Of a stretch of DNA of 64,000 bases, positions 26,548 to 35,182 are shown piece by piece. A program made the position numbers and the translations under genes. The notes beneath the pieces are model-generated. The model saw nothing but the letters and a program-made list of their open reading frames with translations. It ran no database searches and was not told where the DNA came from. The DNA lies in contig JBBJLW010000011.1 of assembly GCA_037720595.1 (NCBI GenBank), forward strand, positions 1 to 64,000. The letters run 5' to 3'. Positions within the stretch are counted from its first letter, which is position 1; every line of letters starts with the position of its first letter. Origin of the DNA: Gaiellasilicea sp037720595. Its GTDB lineage: Bacteria; Actinomycetota; Thermoleophilia; Gaiellales; Gaiellaceae.

Positions 26548-27192
26548 TTAAGCGTCGGGCAGGACGAAGGCGGCGATCGCGACGAAGTGGGTGATCGCCG
26601 CTCCGATCACGAGCAGGTGGAAGATCTCGTGGTAGCCGAAGACGTGCGGAACCGGATTCGGACGCTTGAGCGCGTAGGTGACGGCTCCGACCGTGTACAG
26701 CGCGCCGCCCAGGAAGACGAGCACGGCCGGGACGATCCCGAAGCTGACGAGCTCGGGAACCGCGATGGCGCCGACCCAGCCGAGCGCGATGTAGACGACC
26801 GCGGTCACCCAGGTCGGCGAGTCGATCCAGAGCAGATTGAGGACGAGGCCGGCCCCCGCTCCGCTCCAGACGGCGATCAGGACGGCGGTCGCGAGCGTGC
26901 CGTCGAAGGCGAGTAGTGCGAACGGCGTATACGTGCCGGCGATCAGGAGCAGGATCGTGGAATGGTCGAGACGCCGCATCCACTTGCGGACGCCCGGCGA
27001 GCGCCAGGTGACGCGATGGTAGAGCGCGCTGACCCCGAACATCGCGGCGAGCGCGACCGCGTACACCCACATCGCGACCCGTTCGCGCATCGAGTCGGCG
27101 AGCACCACGAGCACAGCGCCTGCGACCAGCGCGACGAAGAACGCGTACTGGTGGAAGACGCCGCGAAGCCGTGGCCGCTCGAGAATCTCCAT
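26548..27192 (-). CDS. Hemolysin III / PAQR family membrane protein
   Basis: A 214-residue protein with seven predicted membrane helices. Conserved family positions are present: the SALYHR motif after helix 2, LDHSTILLLIAGTYTPF, and the C-terminal HEIFHLLVIGAAITHF with the His cluster that binds metal in the PAQR fold. Bacterial members (YqfA/TrhA) are linked to membrane lipid homeostasis rather than haemolysis. It lies 35 bp before msrB on the same strand and may share its transcript. Confidence 0.92.
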   Translation of the reverse strand: MEILERPRLRGVFHQYAFFVALVAGAVLVVLADSMRERVAMWVYAVALAAMFGVSALYHRVTWRSPGVRKWMRRLDHSTILLLIAGTYTPFALLAFDGTLATAVLIAVWSGAGAGLVLNLLWIDSPTWVTAVVYIALGWVGAIAVPELVSFGIVPAVLVFLGGALYTVGAVTYALKRPNPVPHVFGYHEIFHLLVIGAAITHFVAIAAFVLPDA

Positions 27193-27254
27193 GCGACAGA
27201 TTGTGCCGCAGCCGCCCGAGAACCGCGACGGAATCTGTTCCTATACTCGATCCG

Positions 27255-27327
27255 GGGCCGTTAGCTCAGTTGGTAGAGCAGGGGACTTTTAATCCCAAGG
27301 TCGTTGGTTCGAGCCCAACACGGCCCA
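27255..27327 (+). tRNA. tRNA-Lys (anticodon UUU)
   Basis: Acceptor GGGCCGT/ACGGCCC, D-arm GCTC..GAGC, anticodon stem closing loop CTTTTAA (anticodon TTT), T-loop TTCGAGC and discriminator A. CCA is not encoded. It stands alone. The 210 bp after it hold no recognisable gene; apparent ORFs there are tRNA antisense and GC-rich noise. Confidence 0.96.
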
Positions 27328-27535
27328 TCTGAACCCGCGGAGCCAAGCCGAAACCCGCATGGCTCCCCGAGTCAGGTGTGCCGGGGATGCCGGAAAAGCT
27401 CGGCGCGTACACACCCTTGGTGCCCCCCGAACTTGGGCGTTGTTCGCGCTTCCCACGTCCGCGACGACTTTGCCGACCAGTCTGAACGCGCCGCTCGGCG
27501 CCGAGATTCTTACTCGATGAGCAGCGCGGGAGCTC

Positions 27536-27571
27536 CTCATGCCGCCGCCGATGCTGCGGCGGCGGCATGAG
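27536..27571 (-). terminator. Strong hairpin after the secreted-protein gene
   Basis: A perfect inverted repeat, CTCATGCCGCCGCC paired with GGCGGCGGCATGAG plus one more G-C pair, closes a six-base loop (ATGCTG). It lies 19 bp beyond the stop of the reverse-strand gene at 27590. There is no T-run, so it is a hairpin-type terminator or 3' stabiliser typical of high-GC genomes. Confidence 0.7.
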
Positions 27572-27589
27572 GGTAGATCCACCGGCGCG

Positions 27590-28771
27590 CTAGAGGAGAC
27601 GCGCGACGATCGGGCAGTTGACGACGATTCCGGTGGAGCCGAATGGCTTGCCCATCGGGCCGGTGATGTGGCCGCCGACGACGAGGCTCAGGAGCTGGAA
27701 CTCGTCGATCACCCGCGAGCGGTAGCCCTTGCGGATCGCCGCGGCCGTCCAGAAGCCGAGATTGAGATCCCAGGCCGGGCTGTAGTCCAGCGCGACCGTG
27801 GGCAAGCCGCCGACGAGGTTGAGCGGCGGGAGCTTGTCCGCAAGCGCGCTGTTCAGTCCCTGCCGCTGCGGATTCAGCTTCCCGGTCGGACCGTTAGCGA
27901 TCACAAAAAGCCGCTCGATCGCGCTGAACACACTGTCGTCGCGGCCGACCGGAAGATCGCCCATCGCCGGCGCCATGGTGCCCTGGTCGAGGGCCGCGGT
28001 GACGGGATCCGACGCTTCCATGCTCATGTAGAGCGATGGCTTGGCGAAGCTGAAGATCGGGGTCAGCTTGATCGTGACCGTGCCGCCGCCGTTGGCACGC
28101 GGGCAGATGTTCGCGACGCGGTCGTGGACGAGGTTGTAGTTGGGCCGCGTCTTGCAGGCGCGGATCTCGTCCGCTGTCTTGTCGAAGGCGACGACGGGTG
28201 CGTTATAAACGTGGCCGCCGGCATTCGTGATCCGGACGAACGGGGTGTAGTCCGCGTCCCCGACCGAACCCGGCTGACCGACCCGCGGTGGGAAAGACGT
28301 GCCCTGGACGACGCGCCGCTGCGAGAAGTCGACGGTGCCCTTCTCGAAGATGAGGCCGGCCCGCTTCGTCAGGGTTGCGGTTCGGGTCGCACGCCCCACG
28401 TTTGCGTAATGGAGCTTGCCGGAGTGGTTGAGCCCGAGCGCGTCCGCGTTCTCCTTATCGGACGTGTCGGTGAGGATGTACCAGACGTTCCGCCCATCGG
28501 CCATGTGCCCGAGGTAGAGCGGGATCTTGATCGTCGCCTTCCTCACATTGAGGGGACCGGAGCGCAGAAGTTGCACCGGCCCGACGAGCTTCCGGTCGAT
28601 CTGAGACGGGAACGGCCCGAAGTAGCTGGCCGGGACATTCGTTCCAACTGACGGCGGCGGTGGCGTGATTTCCTGGCCGAGCGCCGGCCCGGCGAGTGCG
28701 GCCATCGCGACCGTCGAGATCAAGCCGAGAATGAGCAACGCCGGTCTCTTGCGATCTTTCCACTTCATCAC
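27590..28771 (-). CDS. Secreted protein of unknown function
   Basis: A 393-residue exported protein. The signal peptide is MMKWKDRKRPALLILGLISTV.. with likely cleavage after GPALGQ. The mature part contains RNVWYILTDTSDKENADALGL, GLIFEKGTVDFSQRRVV and a Cys pair (RACKTRP and NICPRA) that could form a disulphide. I recognise a recurrent secreted-protein pattern but cannot name the function. GTG at 28771 is preferred because AAGGAG lies seven bases upstream; ATG 28768 is the alternative. It stands alone with a strong 3' hairpin. Confidence 0.75.
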   Translation of the reverse strand: MMKWKDRKRPALLILGLISTVAMAALAGPALGQEITPPPPSVGTNVPASYFGPFPSQIDRKLVGPVQLLRSGPLNVRKATIKIPLYLGHMADGRNVWYILTDTSDKENADALGLNHSGKLHYANVGRATRTATLTKRAGLIFEKGTVDFSQRRVVQGTSFPPRVGQPGSVGDADYTPFVRITNAGGHVYNAPVVAFDKTADEIRACKTRPNYNLVHDRVANICPRANGGGTVTIKLTPIFSFAKPSLYMSMEASDPVTAALDQGTMAPAMGDLPVGRDDSVFSAIERLFVIANGPTGKLNPQRQGLNSALADKLPPLNLVGGLPTVALDYSPAWDLNLGFWTAAAIRKGYRSRVIDEFQLLSLVVGGHITGPMGKPFGSTGIVVNCPIVARLL

Positions 28772-28999
28772 GAGCCGTCTCCTTCGTAGTCAGCGAACTT
28801 CTCTGGGCAGCGCATGCTCGCGGCAGGATCTGAGCGGCTCGTGAGCGGCGGATGCAGGTTTGCTCATGGCCGAAGTGCCGGCAGCAGGACCGGAGATTCA
28901 GGTCTGCTCACAACTCGGCGGGTTCATCTCCGCAGGCCATACCGTGGCTAACGAGCATGGCGCAGCCCGCGTCGAACGGCGTGAGCACAAGGGGGCGGA

Positions 29000-29380
29000 A
29001 TGGCCCACAGAGACGAGCTGAGCACCCTTCGCGAACGTCGATTCGCGGCGAACCAGACGGTGTTCCGGCGCGCGAACGAGCGTCTGCATAGGCAGGTCGA
29101 GGGCGGTGCTCGAGGGTCAGTGCAGTATGTCTGCGAGTGCGGCGACGACGGGTGCGGCGAGGTCGTCTCGCTCCTCCCGAGCGAGTACGAGCACGTCCGC
29201 TCGAACCCCACCTGGTTCCTGATCGCGCTCGGTCACAAGATCCTCCCGGGCGACTCGGAGCGGGTGTTGGAGACGCACGCGCAGCACCACGTGGTCGCGA
29301 AGAGCGGCGCTGCGGGCGAGGTGGCGGAAGCGATGGACACGCGCCGCAACCGCACTGCTTTCTTAGGCCGGCTTCGATGA
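29000..29380 (+). CDS. Conserved hypothetical protein with Cys-rich motif
   Basis: A 126-residue cytosolic protein. An Arg-rich helix (RRFAANQTVFRRANERLHRQ) is followed by YVCECGDDGCGEVVSLLPSEYEHVR, three closely spaced Cys that could bind metal, then NPTWFLIALGHKILPG and a His-rich segment (THAQHHVVAKSG). Small proteins with this CECxxxxC..EYExVR pattern recur in Thermoleophilia-like genomes without assigned function. ATG at 29000 has AAGGGGGCGGA just upstream. The 228 bp before it show no gene. Confidence 0.7.
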   Translation: MAHRDELSTLRERRFAANQTVFRRANERLHRQVEGGARGSVQYVCECGDDGCGEVVSLLPSEYEHVRSNPTWFLIALGHKILPGDSERVLETHAQHHVVAKSGAAGEVAEAMDTRRNRTAFLGRLR

Positions 29381-29468
29381 AGAGATCTGAATGCGCGCCT
29401 CATCGAACGCTCGATTGGCGCGGGAACGATTGGCCCTCGTTCCGACAACGATTTTAGGAGGTCATCCA

Positions 29469-30203
29469 GTGTCATCTGGAGCAAAGAAGCACGCCGTACC
29501 ACTCGCACTGCTCGCCGCTGTAATCGTCGCGGCACTCGCCGCGATCGGCCCCGCCGAGGCCAAGTCGAGCGGTCGAGGTCAGGCAAGCGGCGGCGCCGAC
29601 GCCAATCTCAATCGCGGCGCGGTCTACGCGATGACGAACCACGCCGCCGGGAACCAGGTCGTGGTCTACAGCCGGGCGCCGGACGGTCAGCTTGCCCTGA
29701 AGGGGTACGTCGACACCGGTGGGCTCGGTACGAGCAGGATCCGGCTCTCCTCGCAGGGGCCGGTGGTGCTCAGCCCGGATAACCGCTGGCTCTACGTCGT
29801 CAACGTCGGCAGCGACGACCTCTCCGTGTTCCGAGTCGTCCGGGATGGCCTCCGGCTCGTGCAGGTGGTTCCCTCGGGCGGTGACATGCCGAACAGCGTC
29901 ACCGTGCACGGGGATCTGGTCTACGTGCTCAACAACGGCGGCCTGGGCCTCGGCAACATCACCGGGTTCAGGCAGGCGCCCGACGGGACGCTGAGGCAAC
30001 TTCCCGGCTCGAGCCGTCCACTCAGCGCCGCTGGGGCCGATCCGGCCCAGGTGTCATTCAGCCCCGACGGCGGCACGCTCGTCGTCACGGAGAAGGCGAC
30101 GAATCTGATCGACACCTCGTGTCCTCCCGGTGGGTCGCTAGCTCGCCGCCAGGCCGGCGACGGTGGACGGTGCTCACGAAGGACGAGCGATTCGCGTACG
30201 TGA
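29469..30203 (+). pseudogene. Truncated lactonase-type seven-bladed beta-propeller protein
   Basis: GTG at 29469, eight bases after AGGAGG, begins a secreted protein: signal peptide (KKHAVPLALLAAVIVAALAA) and about 170 residues of propeller blades (GAVYAMTNHAAGNQVVVYSR, LSPDNRWLYVVNVGSDDLSVF, VSFSPDGGTLVVTEKATN). After NLIDTS the frame turns into Arg-rich noise and stops at 30203. A different frame at about 30154-30205 reads WTVLTKDERFAYVTNF, a later blade of the same family. So the middle of the gene appears deleted with loss of frame, and the C-terminus is absent. An expressed half-propeller is possible but unlikely to fold. Confidence 0.7.
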
Positions 30204-30280
30204 CGAACTTCAGGGTCGGCCGCCGAGCCGGCCCTCGTGAAGATCTCCTCACATGACGCCGACGACGATTCCGGATCAGC

Positions 30281-32023
30281 GTGAGCGGCGATAACCGCGA
30301 GATGCGCGTCTGGTCTGTGAGCATGCGATGGTGGCTCGGATTGGCCTTCGCCGTGGTCGCCGCGGTGACGGCTCTCCTGGTCGCCGAGGGCTTGCTGCAA
30401 CGCTCCGAATCTGCCTTCCGCCGGGACGCGGAGGCGCGAGCCGTCGAGGCGAGCGTCGCTGCCAAAGCAGCGCTGCGGGACGCGGTCGAGCGCGGCAATC
30501 TGGCAGACGCAGTGCCGGCGATCTCGGAGCGCCGGCGACTTGCGCTCTTTCTCTTCGACGCCGACGGCCGGCCGATCACGCCCTCGCGCGCAGCGCAGAC
30601 GGAGCTCGGCTCGATCCCCGGCGCCGAGGCTGCCGTCCGTGCGGCTCTCGACGGACGCAGCTATGTCCGCAGCTACGACCGGGGGCGGGTCACCGTCGTC
30701 GCGCTGCCGATGCCGTGGGACTCGACCGCGGCACTGCTCACGTACTCGCTTCAGCCCGGTTACGGGGCGACGATGACGATGATCACCGACCAGATCGTGC
30801 CCGTCGTGACCCTCGCCGTCGTCCTCGGGGGTCTGGTCGGGCTGATCATCGCGACGCTGATGGCCCGACGCCTGCGCCGGATCGGCAGAGCCGCGCATGC
30901 GATCGAGGAGGGCAATTTCACCCATCGCCTCGACACGCGCTTCCGGGACGAGGTCGGCTCGCTCGCCTTGATGTTCGACCGGATGCGGTTGAGGCTGCAA
31001 GAGTCCTTCGAGCGAGTTCAGACCGAGCGCCTGCGCCTGCGCCGAACACTGGAGCGGCTCGACCAGGGCGTGGTGACCGTCGACGAGGATCTGAACATCG
31101 AGAGCGCGAATCACGCCGCGGGTCAGTTGCTCGTGCAGTCGCTGGACGAAGGCGCGCCGCTTTCGGAGCCGTGGCCCGACTTTCCGCTGCGCTCGTTCGC
31201 CCGCAGTCTCTTCGCCGACGAGGCCAAGGTCACGCGGGCCCGCATCACAACCCCGGCCGGCCGCTACCACTCGGTCTGCGGGATTCCTGCCGGCAACGGT
31301 TTCCGGACGGCCGTGCTCGTGATCACAGATGTCACGGAGCTCGAGCGCCGCGAGCAAGTCGAGCGCGAGTTCGTCGCAAACGCGGCGCACGAGCTGCGGA
31401 CGCCGGTCGCCGCGATCTCGAGCGCCGTGGAGGTGCTGGAGTCGGGAGCCAAGGATCGTCTTCCCGAGCGGGATCACTTCCTCGCGATCATCGACCGGCA
31501 GTCGGCGCGCCTCGCGCGACTCAGCCGCTCGCTGCTCGTGCTGGCGCGCGCGCAGACGGGTGAAGAGGAGATCCAGATCGTCCCGATTTCGCTCTGTCCG
31601 GTTCTCGACGACGTGGCCGCGTCGCTGCAGACGCGTGAGCACGTGACGGTCGAGGTGAACTGTCCCGACGGGCTCGTGATCGCGGCGGAGCCGGAGCTCC
31701 TCGACCAGGTGCTGTCGAATCTCGCCGCGAATGCAGCCAAGCACACGCGCCGCGGGCGGATCACGATCAGCGCGCGACCACGCGGCGACGACTCGGTCGA
31801 GATCGAGATCATGGACACGGGTGAGGGGATCGCCGACGAGATCCAGCCACGCATCTTCGACCGCTTCTACCGCGGCGACACGGCGGAAGCGAACGGCTTC
31901 GGGCTCGGCCTTTCGATCGTCCGGCAAGCGGTGCGCGTGCTCGAGGGGACGATCGAGCTCGCGTCGAGCGTCGACGCGGGAACCACCGTCCGCGTCATCC
32001 TCCCCTTGGCGAAAGCGGCGTGA
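30281..32023 (+). CDS. Membrane sensor histidine kinase
   Basis: A 580-residue kinase: TM1 (WWLGLAFAVVAAVTALLVAEG), an extracytoplasmic sensor of about 140 residues, TM2 (QIVPVVTLAVVLGGLVGLIIATLM), HAMP linker, a PAS-like region, HisKA with phospho-acceptor FVANAAHELRTPVAAI and an HATPase domain (NLAANAAKHT, DTGEGIADE, GFGLGLSIV). The TGA overlaps the response-regulator ATG (TGATG), so the two form a coupled two-component system. The signal is unknown; neighbouring genes give no clear target. Confidence 0.94.
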   Translation: MSGDNREMRVWSVSMRWWLGLAFAVVAAVTALLVAEGLLQRSESAFRRDAEARAVEASVAAKAALRDAVERGNLADAVPAISERRRLALFLFDADGRPITPSRAAQTELGSIPGAEAAVRAALDGRSYVRSYDRGRVTVVALPMPWDSTAALLTYSLQPGYGATMTMITDQIVPVVTLAVVLGGLVGLIIATLMARRLRRIGRAAHAIEEGNFTHRLDTRFRDEVGSLALMFDRMRLRLQESFERVQTERLRLRRTLERLDQGVVTVDEDLNIESANHAAGQLLVQSLDEGAPLSEPWPDFPLRSFARSLFADEAKVTRARITTPAGRYHSVCGIPAGNGFRTAVLVITDVTELERREQVEREFVANAAHELRTPVAAISSAVEVLESGAKDRLPERDHFLAIIDRQSARLARLSRSLLVLARAQTGEEEIQIVPISLCPVLDDVAASLQTREHVTVEVNCPDGLVIAAEPELLDQVLSNLAANAAKHTRRGRITISARPRGDDSVEIEIMDTGEGIADEIQPRIFDRFYRGDTAEANGFGLGLSIVRQAVRVLEGTIELASSVDAGTTVRVILPLAKAA

Positions 32024-32712
32024 TGAGCGGCCGGATCCTGATCGCCGACGACGAGCAGGACATCCTCGACGCCGTGGCATATGCACTCAGAGCCGAGGGG
32101 TACGACGTGGACGCGGTGACCGACGGCGAGGCGGCCCTGCAGGCCGCGCAGAGCACGCCGTACGACCTCGTCCTGCTCGACATCCTGATGCCGAGGCTCT
32201 CGGGCACCGAGGTCTGCCGGCGCCTGCGCTCCGACAGCATCGTCCCGATCCTCATGCTGACCGCCAAGGACGCCGAGCTCGACCGCGTGCTCGGTCTCGA
32301 GCTCGGCGCCGACGACTACATCACGAAGCCGTTCTCCCTCGCCGAGCTCGTCAGTCGCGTGCACGCGATCCTGCGGCGGCGCGATTTCGAACGTGGGGCC
32401 GTCGGCGCTGCGGTGCGGGAAGTCGGCGCTCTCCGAATCGACCTGGCTCGCCACGAGGTCGAGGTCGACGGCAGGTCGATCTCGCTCACGCCGTCGGAGC
32501 TGAAGCTCCTCGCCTTCCTCTCCGCGCGGCCAGAGCAGGTCTACTCGCGCGCGCAGATCATGGAGCATCTCTGGCAGACGACGTACGTCGGCGATGCGCG
32601 GGCGTGCGACGTCCACATCTACAACCTCCGCCAGAAGATCGAGACAGACCCGGCGAGCCCTCAGCGGATCGTCACCGTGCGGGAAGTCGGCTACAAGCTC
32701 GCTGCGGCGTGA
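32023..32712 (+). CDS. OmpR/PhoB-family response regulator
   Basis: A 229-residue regulator. The receiver domain has the acidic pair DDE, phospho-acceptor Asp in LVLLDILMP and Lys in DDYITKPF. The C-terminal winged helix (LTPSELKLLAFLSARPEQVYSRAQIMEHLW and VDVHIYNLRQKIE-like VHIYNLRQKIE) binds DNA. ATG at 32023 overlaps the kinase stop; GTG three bases earlier is an alternative. It is the output partner of the kinase just upstream. Confidence 0.95.
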   Translation: MSGRILIADDEQDILDAVAYALRAEGYDVDAVTDGEAALQAAQSTPYDLVLLDILMPRLSGTEVCRRLRSDSIVPILMLTAKDAELDRVLGLELGADDYITKPFSLAELVSRVHAILRRRDFERGAVGAAVREVGALRIDLARHEVEVDGRSISLTPSELKLLAFLSARPEQVYSRAQIMEHLWQTTYVGDARACDVHIYNLRQKIETDPASPQRIVTVREVGYKLAAA

Positions 32713-32718
32713 CGGTCT

Positions 32719-33545
32719 CTACCCACGGAGTAGCTCCTCCACCTCGACTGCCGTCGGGAGCGATGGTTGAGCGCCGTGGCGGGAGGCCGCGAATGCGCCG
32801 GCCGCGCACGCGCGGTGCAGGGCTGTCTCGCGGTCGAGTCCACTGAGCAGGTAGACGAGCAGAGCGGCGCAGAACGCATCGCCCGCGGCGGTGCCGTCCA
32901 CGGCGTCGACCTGCGGCGGGGTCGCGCGCGCAACCTCGCGCCCGTGCTTTAGGAGCACGGCACCCTCGGCGCCGAGGGTGAGCGCGGTAAGGGCGGGCTC
33001 CTCGGCGAGCGCGTCGAGCTCGTAGCGGTTGACGATTACGAGATCGGCTCGCCGGATGAGCTCGACAGGTGCCGGCACCGCGGGCGCGGCGTTCAGGCAG
33101 AAGAACGTGGCCTGCTCGGCAGCTGCGGCGACTGCGTCGAGCGGGATCTCGAGCTGGCAGAGAACCGCGTCGGACTCGCCGACACGACATCGCCGGGCGC
33201 GAGGCGCCCGTTCGCGCCCGGCGCAACGACGATCACATTCTCGCCATCGTCGTCGACCAGGATCAGGGCGACGCCGCTCTCGCCGTCGTCCCGCCGCACA
33301 CCGGAGACGTCGACGCCGTCAGCGGCGAGCGAGTCGACGACGAGCGCGTCGGTGCCGACGCGCCCGACGAAGCTCACGATCGCGCCGAGCCGCGCGGCGG
33401 CGACCGCCTGGTTCGCGCCCTTGCCGCCGGGGATCCGCGAGAAGGCGGCGTCGCCGATCGTCTCTCCTGGCCCTGGCAGGCGTGAGCAACGCGCGACGAG
33501 GTCGACGTTGGCCGAGCCGACGACGGTGATCCGAGGCGCGTTCAT
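32719..33545 (-). pseudogene. Ribokinase-family (PfkB) sugar kinase, frameshifted
   Basis: The N-terminal half from ATG 33545 has the PfkB signature RIPGGKGANQAVAAARLG and GRVGTDA. The frame loses sense near 33178 (SASPTRFSASS). One base off, it continues as GESDAVLCQLEIPLDAV, then RADLVIVNRYELDAL and the catalytic signature VDAVDGTAAGDAFCAALL (Asp in GDAF) to the stop at 32719. One frameshift therefore splits a normal-length kinase (about 275 residues) that would phosphorylate ribose or a similar sugar. The start overlaps the upstream fragment stop as ATGA. It may be a sequence error, but neighbours are broken too. Confidence 0.8.
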
Positions 33546-33732
33546 CCGCTCAGTCTCGCGCCGTAGCTCTCGGCGAGGGCGGCGAACTGGCGCGCGTCCG
33601 CATCTGCCGCCGACTTCGAGAAGACCGCCGCCCCATCGGGCTGCGAGAGGTCGAGCGGACGAGACGCCGGTTGCAGGCCGCGAAGAGCGTGGCCGCCTCG
33701 ACGACCATGATGTCCTCGAGGGCTGGCTTCAC
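33542..33732 (-). pseudogene. Unidentified short fragment between FGE-like gene and ribokinase
   Basis: GTG at 33732 overlaps the stop of the FGE-like fragment (GTGA) and gives VKPALEDIMVVEAATLFAA. The frame then fails near 33665, but one base off it reads LDLSQPDGAAVFSKSAADAD and ends in a TGA overlapping the ribokinase ATG (ATGA). The tidy overlaps on both sides suggest a real operon gene reduced to about 60 codons. The first part resembles the C-terminal helix of Gfo/Idh/MocA dehydrogenases, but this is weak evidence. Confidence 0.4.
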
Positions 33733-34266
33733 GGCAGATCCACGGCCAACCGGAAGCTGATCTGCGGCGAGCGCGCGAGCCCGCCGCCGAGGAGCAGCAA
33801 CTTCAGCGAGTAGCTCGGGTCCTGCGGGCCGCCGTCGACATACCAGTCCGAGCCCTCGGCCTTCCAGTCGGAGCCGCCCTTCAGGATCGCGAACCGGGTG
33901 CGGCCGTCGGTGTGCTCGCTCTCGGTCCAGTTCCAGACGCGCGGCCCCGAGAGGTCGAGAACCCCCGCCTCGGCGCCGAGCTGCCACTCGTCCTCGGTCG
34001 GCAGCCGTGCACCGACCGAGGAGGCGTACGCGCGTGCCTCGGCGAGGTCGAGCCCGGTCTTCACATCGCGGACGGAGATCGCGAACCGCCCGTGCGGGGC
34101 CGGACGCTCGACCTCGACGAAGTCATGCAGGCGCGGCGGCAGCGGCTTCCACTCCCCGACGTACGGCGCCTCGCCGTAGGTGCCGGTCTCACGGCGACGG
34201 AACACAGCGGTCAGCGGCCGTGGCTCGACCGCAGCGAACTCCTCGGACACCGTCTCAACGCGCACG
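33729..34266 (-). pseudogene. FGE/SUMF1-like protein, 5'-truncated and possibly internally deleted
   Basis: The C-terminal part of a formylglycine-generating-enzyme-like (SUMF1/EgtB/PvdO) domain is clear: ARLPTEDEWQLGAEAG, VWNWTESEHTDGRTRF, LKGGSDWKAEGSDWYVDGG and ISFRLAVD. Upstream lie GEWKPLPPRLHDFVEVERP and SVRDVKTGLDLAEARAYA, where roughly 60 residues normally found between those strands seem missing. No start is visible: near 34266 the frame meets the 5'-truncated end of a MalK-type gene on the other strand. Such proteins often sit in glycoside-utilisation clusters. Not likely functional. Confidence 0.6.
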
Positions 34267-34267
34267 A

Positions 34268-35030
34268 CCAACGGGTCGCGATGGGCCGCGCGATCGTCCG
34301 GGAACCGGCCGCGTTCCTGATGGACGAGCCGCTCTCCAACCTCGACGCGAAGCTCCGCGTGGACATGCGAGCCGAGCTCGCGCGCCTCCACGAACGGCTC
34401 GGGATCACCACCGTGTACGTGACGCACGACCAGGTGGAGGCGATGACGCTCGGTACCCGGGTCGCCGTGATGCGCGACGGGACGGTGCAGCAGGTGGACA
34501 GCCCGCAGACGCTCTACCGCGAGCCGGTGAACCTCTTCGTCGCCGCCTTCATCGGCTCGCCGTCGATGAACCTCGTCGAGGCGCAGGTCTCGGACGGAGC
34601 CGTCGATTTCGCAGGTTTCCACGTCCCGCTCACGGCAGAGCGGCGGCCGGGCGGCCTCACCTCCGGCGCCGTGATCCTCGGGATCCGGCCGCAGGACTTC
34701 GGCGACGCCCGAGCCGGCGACGGGAGCCTGCCGTCGCTCGAAATCGAGGCCGCAGTCGTCGAGGAGCTCGGCTCGGCGACGCACGTCCTCTTCACGATCG
34801 AGGCGCCGCCGGTCGACGTCGACTCGGTCCGGGCCGCGAGCGACGACGGTGAGCGGGCGACGCTGCTCGCGACCGACCGGCGGACGCTCTTCACGGCCGA
34901 GGTTGCCGAAGGCACCCCTGTGCGTCCTGGCGACCGGCTTCGGCTCGAGCTCGACCCGGCGCGTCTCCATTTCTTCGATCCCGAGACGGGCGTGAGCCTC
35001 GGCTCGGGCGCGCTCGCCGCAACGGCCTGA
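34268..35030 (+). pseudogene. MalK/UgpC-type sugar ABC ATPase, 3' two-thirds only
   Basis: Homology begins abruptly at QRVAMGRAIV and continues through Walker B FLMDEPLSNLDAKLR, switch His VYVTHDQVEAMT and a complete TOBE domain to TGA 35028. The first 140 residues, with Walker A and the start of the signature motif, are absent; upstream sequence is antisense FGE coding. The first 30 bases (34268-34297) are identical to 7910-7939 in the intact ATPase gene. It cannot hydrolyse ATP as it stands. The breakpoint exactly at the shared block suggests recombination between paralogues, or an assembly join. Confidence 0.75.
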
Positions 35031-35182
35031 CCTGAAGCACAATCGCGCGGTTTAGCGGCTACCGTCCGGGGAACTCGTCCTTCGATCCATCGGTCGCCGG
35101 TCTTTTCCGAGTCTCGAACCATACGAGCATTCCGGCCGAACGATCAAGGCCGATCCAAGACCCCGTGAACGAGGAGACGAGC

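Noticed and set aside
27266..27582. Reverse-strand ORFs reading VGLEPTTLGLKVP and AVLGSNQRPWD
   Set aside because: These are the classic spurious translations of the tRNA-Lys antisense strand and have no coding support.
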